Shown here in pieces: positions 1-5,173 of a stretch of 5,173 bases of DNA (position 1 is its first letter; every line of letters starts with the position of its first letter). The notes under the pieces are model-generated. The model searched no databases. It had not been told where the DNA came from and saw only the letters and a list, made by a program, of their open reading frames with translations. The position numbers were made by a program, and so were the translations under genes. The stretch lies in the NCBI GenBank assembly GCA_021785335.1, contig JAJYFW010000176.1, forward strand, positions 1 through 5,173, read 5' to 3'. Source of the stretch: Pseudomonadota bacterium. Its GTDB lineage: Bacteria; Pseudomonadota; Alphaproteobacteria; Acetobacterales; Acetobacteraceae.

Positions 1-1292
1 AGCGAGATGAGCTGGGCGAGGTCGTTGGCCTGGCCGTTGCGCGAGATCAGCGCGATGGCCACGCCGCCCGCGCGCAGCAGGGCGCTGGGGCCGTAGCTGC
101 GCCAGACGCCGCCGCCCATGGGGCCGAAGCACTGGAAGCTTCCGTCGGTGAGGGAGACGACCTCGGCGTCGACATCGAGCGGGCCGCCTCCGGCCTCGGG
201 GTCGTGCCTGCCGCCGAGGCGGATGCGGCCCTTGTTGCCGGCGCCGATCCTGGTGGCGGCCTGGACGGCATCGGGGTCGAAGATGGCATAGAAGGCGGCG
301 TTCTGGAGGTCGGCGGCGATCATGGCGCGCAGCAGGTTCGTTGTGTCGCCGTAATGGCCGCTGCCGGGATTGTCCGTGACGTCGGCCAGCACCAGGGGTT
401 TGTCGGCGCCGTCCTGGCCGGCCCTGGCCCGGGCGACGGCGTCCGCGATGGAGGCGTGGCGGACGGAGACGAAGTCGCGCGTCTGCCAGGCGTAGTCCAT
501 GAACTCCTCGGCGATGCGCTGCGCCGCGGCGGTGTCGCCGTCGGCGGTGACGGTGACGGAGGGGCCGATGTCGTGGATGTCGGCGGCGGTGAAGCCGGCG
601 CAGACGCTGACGACGAGGGCGCGGCCGGCGGCTTCCAGCGCCTCGCCGCGATCGATCAGTTCGCGCATTGGGCCCGACTGGGTGCGTCCGCCGTCGAGCC
701 CGCGCAGCATCGGGCGTTTCGCGATGACGGTGCGGGGGCGGATTTCGCCGCGCAGGGCGCGGTCCAGCAGGTGGGCACCCTGCCAGGCGCGCTCGTAGTA
801 ATCGATGTGCGGGTAGGTGCGCACGGCGATGAGCGCGCTGGCGTTCTCCGCCATTCGTTGCGTGATGTTGCCGTGGAGGTCGAGCGTGACGACGATGGGG
901 GCGTCGGGGCCGAGGATCTTGCGCAGGCGGGCGAGGATCTCGCCCTCCGCGTCCTCGCAGCCTTCCGCGACCATCGCGCCATGCAGGTCGATCAGCGCGC
1001 CGTCGCAGCCCTCGGCGCCGGCGAGGAGCCAGGATGCGAGCTGCTCGAAGGTTGCGCGCGTGACGGTGCCGGAGGGGTTGGCGGCGGCGGCGAGCGGGTG
1101 GGAGAGGGTCCAGCCGAATTTCTCCGCCGCCTCGAAGGTGGCGCCGAGCGCGGTGCGGGTGCCGCGGCGGGCGGCGGGGATTTCGTTGCTGAGGAGCAAC
1201 GTGCCGGCGCGGAAGTGATCGAGCGTGGTCGCGACCTTGCTGAAGGTGTTGGTCTCGTGGGCGATCTGGCCGGTCAGGATGCGGAAGCCCAT
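1..1292 (-). CDS. M81-family metallopeptidase, MlrC (microcystinase C)-like; 3' end cut by window edge
   Basis: Probable cytoplasmic zinc hydrolase related to microcystinase C, which cleaves linearised microcystin; most family members have unknown substrates. I translated it from the ATG at 1292-1290: 430 full codons, no stop, then the window ends. Family proteins are about 490-500 residues, so roughly 60-70 C-terminal residues lie outside. The N-terminus has the hallmark AHETNTF (11-17), then DLHGAM (102-107), LDLHGN (137-142) and PHIDYYER (161-168). D138, H140 and H162 have the D-x-H...H spacing (2 and 22 residues) I recall for the MlrC zinc site; E13 and H104 are the other likely active-site residues. 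The C-terminal domain begins near 300 (ADVTDNPGSG, 303-312). No signal peptide is seen. The start is fixed by AAGGAG 8 nt upstream. It overlaps the preceding gene by 19 nt, so translational coupling is likely. Family call is firm; the substrate is unknown. Confidence 0.93.
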   Translation of the reverse strand, partial: MGFRILTGQIAHETNTFSKVATTLDHFRAGTLLLSNEIPAARRGTRTALGATFEAAEKFGWTLSHPLAAAANPSGTVTRATFEQLASWLLAGAEGCDGALIDLHGAMVAEGCEDAEGEILARLRKILGPDAPIVVTLDLHGNITQRMAENASALIAVRTYPHIDYYERAWQGAHLLDRALRGEIRPRTVIAKRPMLRGLDGGRTQSGPMRELIDRGEALEAAGRALVVSVCAGFTAADIHDIGPSVTVTADGDTAAAQRIAEEFMDYAWQTRDFVSVRHASIADAVARARAGQDGADKPLVLADVTDNPGSGHYGDTTNLLRAMIAADLQNAAFYAIFDPDAVQAATRIGAGNKGRIRLGGRHDPEAGGGPLDVDAEVVSLTDGSFQCFGPMGGGVWRSYGPSALLRAGGVAIALISRNGQANDLAQLIS

Positions 1293-1960
1293 GGGGCGGT
1301 CTCCTTGTTCGGGAAGGCGGCGAGCGCCGCGTGGCCCTCGGGGGCGAGGGCGTAGAGGCCGGGGCGCTCGCGGCGGAACCAGCCATAGACGTTGCGGGCG
1401 AGGATGGTGGGGGCGTTGTCGGCGACGTCGCGCAGGTCGCGTGGGCGCAGCGGACCGTCGCGCAGCGCGTGGGCGCAGGCAAGGGCGGCCTGCCGGTAGG
1501 CGGTCATGATCGGCTTGCCGCGGCCGCCGCCGGGCGTGGGGTCGCCCTGGCGGCGCTGGAACTCGTCGATGAGGGCGCTGCGGCGGTGCGCGTTGCGGCG
1601 GGGCTGGTAGGGGCCGGGTTCGGCGAGGATGGCGACGCCGCCGCGCTTGCCGACGGACAGCAGGCCGACGCCGAGCAGGCGGCAGAGGCGCAGCGCGCGC
1701 TTGTCCGGGGCGCGGCGGCTGGTGGGGATGGCCATCCAGACCTCGTCGGCGAGCAGGGTGCGGTCCACGGCCTGCAGGACGAGTTCCAGCGTGAGGGCGC
1801 GCTTGAGCTCCGCGACGACGACATCGGGGCCGCGTTCGCCCGCCCGGAGCGCCACGACGTCGCAGCCGTGGATTTCGCCCTTGGCCGCGAAGCCGAGGGA
1901 TTCGAGGAAGCGCTTCACCGGCGCGTAGAGCGCGGTTTCGGCCCGTGCTCCGGCTGGCAC
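1274..1960 (-). CDS. DUF2161 family putative PD-(D/E)XK phosphodiesterase
   Basis: A 228-residue soluble protein matching the DUF2161 family, predicted to have the PD-(D/E)XK nuclease fold; its substrate and cellular role are not established. The N-terminal half opens with an amphipathic stretch (LYAPVKRFLESLGF, 11-24), then the core: E29, GCD (32-34), the strand DVVVAELK (46-53) supplying E51 and K53, and LQAVDR (62-67) with Q64. This is the D...ExK...Q pattern of the fold, so the active site looks intact. The C-terminal part (about 154-216; YRQAALACAHAL, LARNVYGWFRRERPGLYAL) looks like a small helical or winged-helix add-on typical of the family. The start is GTG at 1960, chosen because AAGGAG sits 9 nt upstream; no better ATG lies near. 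It begins 69 nt after the transporter ATPase gene and its end overlaps the MlrC-like start by 19 nt. No transport role is evident; it could simply be a neighbour carried in the same transcript. Confidence 0.88.
   Translation of the reverse strand: MPAGARAETALYAPVKRFLESLGFAAKGEIHGCDVVALRAGERGPDVVVAELKRALTLELVLQAVDRTLLADEVWMAIPTSRRAPDKRALRLCRLLGVGLLSVGKRGGVAILAEPGPYQPRRNAHRRSALIDEFQRRQGDPTPGGGRGKPIMTAYRQAALACAHALRDGPLRPRDLRDVADNAPTILARNVYGWFRRERPGLYALAPEGHAALAAFPNKETAPWASAS
1301..1306 (-). promoter_or_regulatory. Ribosome binding site of the MlrC-like gene
   Basis: AAGGAG on the minus strand, 8 nt before the ATG at 1292. It lies inside the last codons of the preceding DUF2161 gene and decides the start of the MlrC-like protein. 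The first 10 bases, AAGGAGACCG, are identical to those before the DUF2161 start. Confidence 0.8.
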
Positions 1961-1969
1961 GACTCCGGT

Positions 1970-1975
1970 CTCCTT
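1970..1975 (-). promoter_or_regulatory. Ribosome binding site of the DUF2161 gene
   Basis: AAGGAG on the minus strand, 9 nt before the GTG at 1960-1958. It supports GTG as the true start. The 10-base string AAGGAGACCG recurs before the MlrC-like gene. Confidence 0.75.
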
Positions 1976-2008
1976 TCTGGATGGAGGGGAAGGATCGGGC
2001 GTGGGCGG

Positions 2009-2028
2009 CCCGCGGTCAAACGCGCGGG
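2009..2028 (-). terminator. Small GC hairpin after the ATPase gene; weak terminator or processing site
   Basis: Perfect 6-bp inverted repeat CCCGCG/CGCGGG with an 8-nt loop, starting one base after the ATPase stop codon. It sits in the only intergenic gap over 30 nt in the window (1961-2029). There is no following U-tract, so strong intrinsic termination is unlikely; it could stabilise the upstream mRNA end, reduce read-through into the DUF2161 gene, or be chance in GC-rich DNA. Confidence 0.3.
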
Positions 2029-2029
2029 T

Positions 2030-3121
2030 TCAGGGGCTGACGCGCTTGCCCTCGGCGTCGAAGAGGTGGAGGCGATCCGGGGGCAGGGTGGCCGCGACCT
2101 CGTCGCCGAAGCGCACGCTGGTCTGGCCGGCGATGTGCAGGTTGATGGCGGGGGAGGCGAGGCGGACGAAGCTGGAGCCGCCGAGCTGCTCGATGGCGGC
2201 GGCCTGGCCGCGGATGAGGTTGGGGGCGGTGCCGCCGGGCTCGATGAGGCCTGCCTCGACGTGTTCCGGGCGGATGCCGAGGCTGGCGGCGGTGCCGATG
2301 GGCAGTGTGCCGCGGGCGCGCAGCGTGCCGACGCCCTCGACCTCGACGCTGGTCCAGCCGGACTCGCAGGCGGCGACGCGGCCATCGAGGAAGTTCATGC
2401 GCGGGGAGCCGATGAAGCCGGCAACGAAACGATTCCGCGGGTGGTTGTAGAGGTCGAGCGGGCGGCCGACCTGTTCCACCTGCCCGGCGCGCAGGACCAC
2501 GATGCGGTCGGCCATGGTCATCGCCTCCACCTGGTCGTGGGTGACGTAGATCATGGTGGCGGCGAGGCGGCGGTGGAGGTCGGCGAGTTCGGCGCGCATC
2601 TCGACGCGCAGCTCGGCGTCGAGGTTGGAGAGCGGTTCGTCGAAGAGGAAGATGCGCGGTTCGCGCACGATGGCCCGCCCGATGGCGACGCGCTGGCGCT
2701 GGCCGCCGGAGAGCTGGGTGGGCTTGCGGGCGAGGAGGGATTCGAGGCGGAGCATCCGTGCCGCCTCGGCGACGCGGCGCTCGATTTCCGCCTTCGGCGT
2801 GCGGAGGTTTTCCAGGCCGAACGCCATGTTCTGGCGCACCGTCATGTGCGGGTAGAGCGCGTAGGACTGGAAGACGAGGGCGAGGCCGCGGCTCGCGGCG
2901 GGGATGTCGTTGGCGAGCCGGCCCTCGATCTCGACGCGGCCGGTGGAGACGGTCTCGAGCCCGCAGATCATGCGCAGCAGCGTGGACTTGCCGCAGCCGG
3001 AGGGGCCGACGAAGACGATGAACTCGCCGGCGGCGACGTCGAACGTGACGCCCTGCATGACAGTGGCGTTGCCGTAGGACTTTCCGACATCCTCGAGGCG
3101 CAGCATCGGGGCGAGGCTCAT
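2030..3121 (-). CDS. Carbohydrate ABC importer ATPase (MalK/UgpC type, CUT1 family)
   Basis: The ATP-hydrolysing subunit of the importer encoded by the two preceding permease genes; it acts on the cytoplasmic face as a dimer. All motifs are present in the 363-residue protein: Walker A GPSGCGKST (39-47), Q-loop Q85, signature LSGGQ (137-141), Walker B IFLFDE (157-162), D-loop SNLD (165-168) and switch histidine H195 in THDQ. The nucleotide-binding domain covers about 6-235. A TOBE-type C-terminal domain follows (about 240-355), with FIGSPRMNFLDG (236-247) and LGIRPEHV (281-288), as in MalK/UgpC proteins; the length is normal for them. The start at 3121 is chosen because its ATG overlaps the permease stop (ATGA), a common coupling arrangement; the upstream AGG is weak, so reinitiation is likely. 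A second in-frame ATG at 3106 is possible. The open frame continues upstream of 3121, but that part is an Arg/Pro/His-rich shadow of the permease gene. The exact sugar cannot be read from the ATPase. Confidence 0.96.
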   Translation of the reverse strand: MSLAPMLRLEDVGKSYGNATVMQGVTFDVAAGEFIVFVGPSGCGKSTLLRMICGLETVSTGRVEIEGRLANDIPAASRGLALVFQSYALYPHMTVRQNMAFGLENLRTPKAEIERRVAEAARMLRLESLLARKPTQLSGGQRQRVAIGRAIVREPRIFLFDEPLSNLDAELRVEMRAELADLHRRLAATMIYVTHDQVEAMTMADRIVVLRAGQVEQVGRPLDLYNHPRNRFVAGFIGSPRMNFLDGRVAACESGWTSVEVEGVGTLRARGTLPIGTAASLGIRPEHVEAGLIEPGGTAPNLIRGQAAAIEQLGGSSFVRLASPAINLHIAGQTSVRFGDEVAATLPPDRLHLFDAEGKRVSP

Positions 3122-4182
3122 TTCACGCCTGCCGAGGCGATGCCCTGGGTGATCGATCGTTGCAGGATAAGAAAGATGATGGTGACGGGAAGCAGGGTGA
3201 GGACGGTCATGGCGAGCAGGTAGTGCCATTGCGTCTGCAGGTCGCCCTGGAAGGCGAAGAGGGCGAGGGGCAGCGTGAAGACGCTGGAGCGGTTGAGCAC
3301 GACCATCGGCCAGAGGAAGTCGTTCCAGCGCCACATCACCGAGAAGATGGCGAGTACCGCGAGCGCGGGGGCGGAGAGCGGCAGGACGATGCGCCAGTAG
3401 ATGCGCCACTCCGAGGCGTTGTCCATGCGCGCGGCCTCGATGAGGTCGTCGGGGATGGTGAGCATGTACTGGCGCAGGAGGAACACGCCGGTGGGGGTGG
3501 CGACGCCCGGCCAGATGACGCCCCAGATGGAGTTCACCAGGTCGAGGCGGGCGGCGATGAGGAAGTTGGGGACGAGGACGATGGTGGGCGGGACCATGAG
3601 GGTTGCCAGCATCAGGCCGAACACGGCGTCGCGGCCGGCGAAGCGGTACTTGGAGAGCGCGAAGGCGGCCATGGAGTTGACCAGCAGGGTGATGAGCGTG
3701 GCGAGCGTGGTGATCAGCACCGAGTTCTTGAAGTAGCCGAGGAAATTGAAGCGGCGCACGAGGTCGGTGAAGTTCGACCACGATGCGTGCAGGTGCTCCA
3801 CCGGCTTGAGGTCGCGGATGGGGACGTGGATGACGGCGCCGGGCTTCGCGGGGTCCAGCATCTGGGCGACGAGGCCGATATGGCGCAGCTCCGCGAGGCG
3901 TTCGCCGGCGTGGGGACCCCGGGGGACATCGGCCGTGACCTGCATCAGCGGCAGCCTGCCGTGGTGGCCGGCGACGGCGACCATGGCGGGCTCCCACGGC
4001 AGGAAGCTGGGCGGGAAGGCGTTGAGCGCCTGTTCGCTCTTGAGCGAGCTCGCGAACAGCCAGAGCACCGGCAGGAACATCACCAGCACGCCGAGGAGGA
4101 GGTAGGCGAGCGAAGCCCAGTCGGTCCAGTCGCGCGCGAGCCGGGAGCGGCGGGCGGTGAGCATGCGGAACATTCCGGTCAC
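3118..4182 (-). CDS. Carbohydrate ABC transporter permease, MalG type, with long periplasmic loop
   Basis: One of the two inner-membrane channel subunits of a CUT1-type sugar importer. Hydrophobic segments fall near 24-46, 152-175, 186-209, 217-238, 271-294 and 319-341, giving the six helices expected of MalG. The EAA loop that docks on the ATPase is IEAARMDNASEW (248-259) followed by WRIVLPLSAPALA (263-275). The C-terminus ITQGIASAGVK (344-354) is the usual MalG-type ending. At 354 residues it is about 60-80 longer than typical members; the excess lies between helices 1 and 2 (about 66-135), and after it the usual family text resumes (SWSNFTDLVRRF; FNFLGYFKNS). The start is GTG at 4182: GAGGA sits 7 nt upstream, whereas the ATGs at 4173 and 4164 lack good sites. 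It starts 24 nt after the first permease gene and its TGA overlaps the ATPase ATG. Function is firm at family level; the sugar is unknown. Confidence 0.94.
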   Translation of the reverse strand: MTGMFRMLTARRSRLARDWTDWASLAYLLLGVLVMFLPVLWLFASSLKSEQALNAFPPSFLPWEPAMVAVAGHHGRLPLMQVTADVPRGPHAGERLAELRHIGLVAQMLDPAKPGAVIHVPIRDLKPVEHLHASWSNFTDLVRRFNFLGYFKNSVLITTLATLITLLVNSMAAFALSKYRFAGRDAVFGLMLATLMVPPTIVLVPNFLIAARLDLVNSIWGVIWPGVATPTGVFLLRQYMLTIPDDLIEAARMDNASEWRIYWRIVLPLSAPALAVLAIFSVMWRWNDFLWPMVVLNRSSVFTLPLALFAFQGDLQTQWHYLLAMTVLTLLPVTIIFLILQRSITQGIASAGVK

Positions 4183-4189
4183 GTTCTGT

Positions 4190-4194
4190 TCCTC
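4190..4194 (-). promoter_or_regulatory. Ribosome binding site of the MalG-type permease gene
   Basis: GAGGA on the minus strand, 7 nt before the GTG at 4182-4180 and inside the 24-nt gap between the two permease genes. It favours the GTG over the in-frame ATGs at 4173 and 4164. Confidence 0.65.
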
Positions 4195-4206
4195 ATGGGA
4201 TGGCTC

Positions 4207-5145
4207 TCACGTCCGGGCCCTGGTGACGCGCAGTTGCAGGTAGGTGAGCGCCATCAGGACGAGGGCGAGCAGGAGCGAGGCGGCGGCGGCCATGCCGTAT
4301 TCGCGCACCTGCTGGGCGAAGCCGGTCTGGTAGATGAACTGGACGAGGAAGGTGGTCGAGGTGCCGGGGCCGCCCTTGGTCAGCACGTAGACCTCGTCGA
4401 AAATCTGCACCGCGCGGATCAGCGCGAGGACGAGCACGACGAGCAGGCTCGGCATCAGCAGCGGCAGGGTGATGCGGCGGAAGCGGCGCCACGGCGGCGT
4501 CGCGTCCATCGCCGCGGCCTCGTAGACGTCGCGCGGGATGGCCTGCAGGCCGGCGAGCAGGATGAGCGTGTAGAAGCCCATGTGCGCCCAGATGCTGACG
4601 AAGACGGACCAGAAGAAGGCGGTGGTGCCGTTGAGCAGCCAGTCGTGGGTGGGCAGGCCGAGCCCGCCGAGGGCGGCGTTGAGCACGCCGTAGCGCTGCA
4701 GCACCCATTTCCAGATCAGCGCGACGACGACGGGGGAAAGCAGAACGGGGTAGAAGAACACGGCGCGGAAGAAGCCGCGCGCGCGGCCGGGGCGGTTCAG
4801 CGCCAGCGCCGTGACCAGGCTGAGGCCGATCATGAACACCACCTGCAACGCAACGAACTCCGCCGTGTTGTAGATGCCGTGCCAGAACAGGTCGCGGACG
4901 CATGAGTTGGGGTCGAGGTAGTTCTTGCAGGAGAGCAGCGCCTTGAAATTGTCGAGGCCGACATAGGGGCGCTGCGCGGGGAAAAGCTGGTTGCCGCCGG
5001 TGACCGCGTAGACGAGGTCGATGACGATCGGCAGGAAGGTGAAGAGGCCGAAGACGCCGAGATTGGGTGCCACGAACACCCAGCCGATGCGCCCCGCGCG
5101 CAGGCGGCGCTGCGCGAGACGCATCGGCGCCTCCAGCAGGTTCAT
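4207..5145 (-). CDS. Carbohydrate ABC transporter permease, MalF type
   Basis: The partner inner-membrane subunit of the same CUT1-type importer. The 312 residues give six hydrophobic segments near 21-46, 96-116, 127-149, 177-200, 231-251 and 284-306, without the extra N-terminal helices of E. coli MalF. Family marks are FVAPNLGVFGLFTFLPI (24-40), YVGLDNFKALL (61-71), the EAA loop YEAAAMDATPPWRRF (208-222) leading into ITLPLLMPSL (225-234), and LTKGGPGTSTTFLVQFIY (255-272). The glycine common in EAA loops is alanine here (A215). The periplasmic loop after helix 1 carries two cysteines, C73 and C82. The start is uncertain. ATG 5145 is used because the codons from 5145 to 5124 and those upstream all end in G or C, as in real coding sequence here. 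ATG 5124 (residue 8) has a better GGAGG 5 nt upstream, and the frame stays open to the window edge, so a longer N-terminus is possible. The binding-protein gene is probably further upstream. Confidence 0.94.
   Translation of the reverse strand: MNLLEAPMRLAQRRLRAGRIGWVFVAPNLGVFGLFTFLPIVIDLVYAVTGGNQLFPAQRPYVGLDNFKALLSCKNYLDPNSCVRDLFWHGIYNTAEFVALQVVFMIGLSLVTALALNRPGRARGFFRAVFFYPVLLSPVVVALIWKWVLQRYGVLNAALGGLGLPTHDWLLNGTTAFFWSVFVSIWAHMGFYTLILLAGLQAIPRDVYEAAAMDATPPWRRFRRITLPLLMPSLLVVLVLALIRAVQIFDEVYVLTKGGPGTSTTFLVQFIYQTGFAQQVREYGMAAAASLLLALVLMALTYLQLRVTRART
5130..5134 (-). promoter_or_regulatory. Candidate ribosome binding site for the alternative ATG at 5124 of the MalF-type permease
   Basis: GGAGG on the minus strand, 5 nt before the in-frame ATG at 5124-5122. 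If used, the permease is 305 residues and lacks MNLLEAP. Upstream of ATG 5145 there is only a G-run (GGGGG) with no clear AGGAG core. Coding-like codons on both sides leave the choice open. Confidence 0.4.
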
Positions 5146-5173
5146 CGCGCCCCCGAAGGCCGTGCCGAGGGCG

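Noticed and set aside
204..1355. Long plus-strand open frame of 383 codons opposite the MlrC-like gene
   Set aside because: It lies in exact antiparallel codon register with the real gene. In that register a stop needs TTA, CTA or TCA in the real gene, and these codons are avoided in GC-rich genomes. The product is an Ala/Gly/Asp/Val-rich string with no domain.
1961..2029. Promoter between the ATPase and DUF2161 genes
   Set aside because: I see no convincing -35/-10 pair in this GC-rich 69-nt gap; only the hairpin and the ribosome binding site are supportable.
1915..2385. Ser/Pro/Ala-rich minus-strand open frame of 156 codons over the ATPase 3' end and the gap
   Set aside because: Low-complexity shadow frame; it overlaps the TOBE-domain coding region and has no good ribosome binding site or motif.
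1331..3223. Plus-strand open frame of 630 codons opposite the DUF2161 and ATPase genes
   Set aside because: Same mirror-register effect; it runs across two genes and the gap because both share the same register. The low-complexity GGDVVG/AGGADE composition matches no family.
3122..3997. N-terminal extension of the ATPase open frame by about 290 codons
   Set aside because: The added part is Arg/Pro/His-rich out-of-frame reading of the permease gene; ABC ATPase homology begins at the ATG at 3121.
4193..4903. Minus-strand open frame of 236 codons inside the MalF-type permease gene
   Set aside because: Out-of-frame shadow with Arg/Pro/His/Ala-rich composition; the true frame has clear permease motifs throughout.
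3160..4905. Plus-strand open frame of 581 codons opposite both permease genes
   Set aside because: Mirror register of both permease genes. The highly acidic, His/Glu/Asp/Gln-rich product is the complement of hydrophobic membrane codons, not a real protein.
5142..5173. Possible tail of an upstream gene ending PSARPSGAR with a TGA overlapping ATG 5145
   Set aside because: Only nine codons are visible, with codon choice unlike this genome (GCA, CCT, CGA), and the permease frame looks more coding-like there. Not supportable without flanking sequence.

Overview
The window is a compact block of five protein genes, all on the minus strand, in very GC-rich DNA (roughly 70% G+C by eye). Almost every codon ends in G or C, and TTA, CTA and TCA codons are missing over long stretches. 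The base composition, the PD-(D/E)XK protein of the DUF2161 family and the M81/MlrC-type metalloprotein suggest an alphaproteobacterium. A soil or plant-associated Rhodospirillales (Acetobacteraceae-like) or Hyphomicrobiales lineage would fit, but this placement is inference; no rRNA or other taxonomic marker is present.

Layout in the direction of transcription (right to left): (1) 5145-4207, a MalF-type inner-membrane permease; (2) 4182-3118, a MalG-type permease with an unusually long first periplasmic loop; (3) 3121-2030, a MalK/UgpC-type ABC ATPase whose ATG overlaps the permease stop as ATGA; (4) a 69-nt gap holding a small GC hairpin and a strong ribosome binding site; (5) 1960-1274, a DUF2161 putative PD-(D/E)XK nuclease-fold protein starting with GTG; (6) 1292 to the left edge, an M81-family (microcystinase C-like) metalloprotein that overlaps gene 5 by 19 nt and is cut by the window edge after 430 codons.

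Genes 1-3 make a complete membrane and ATPase core of a CUT1-type carbohydrate importer: two permeases, each with an EAA loop, and one ATPase with a C-terminal TOBE-type domain. The solute-binding protein is not in the window and probably lies beyond the right edge. Genes 4-5 follow on the same strand and could be co-transcribed. The metalloprotein may process something the transporter brings in, but the sequence does not identify the substrate. The DUF2161 protein has no evident link to transport.

No RNA gene, mobile element, CRISPR array, long repeat or prophage piece was seen. The very long plus-strand open frames are mirror images of the real genes. I see no strong evidence of an undescribed system. 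The points most worth a second look are the long loop of the second permease, the cysteine pair in the first, and the coupled DUF2161/M81 gene pair.
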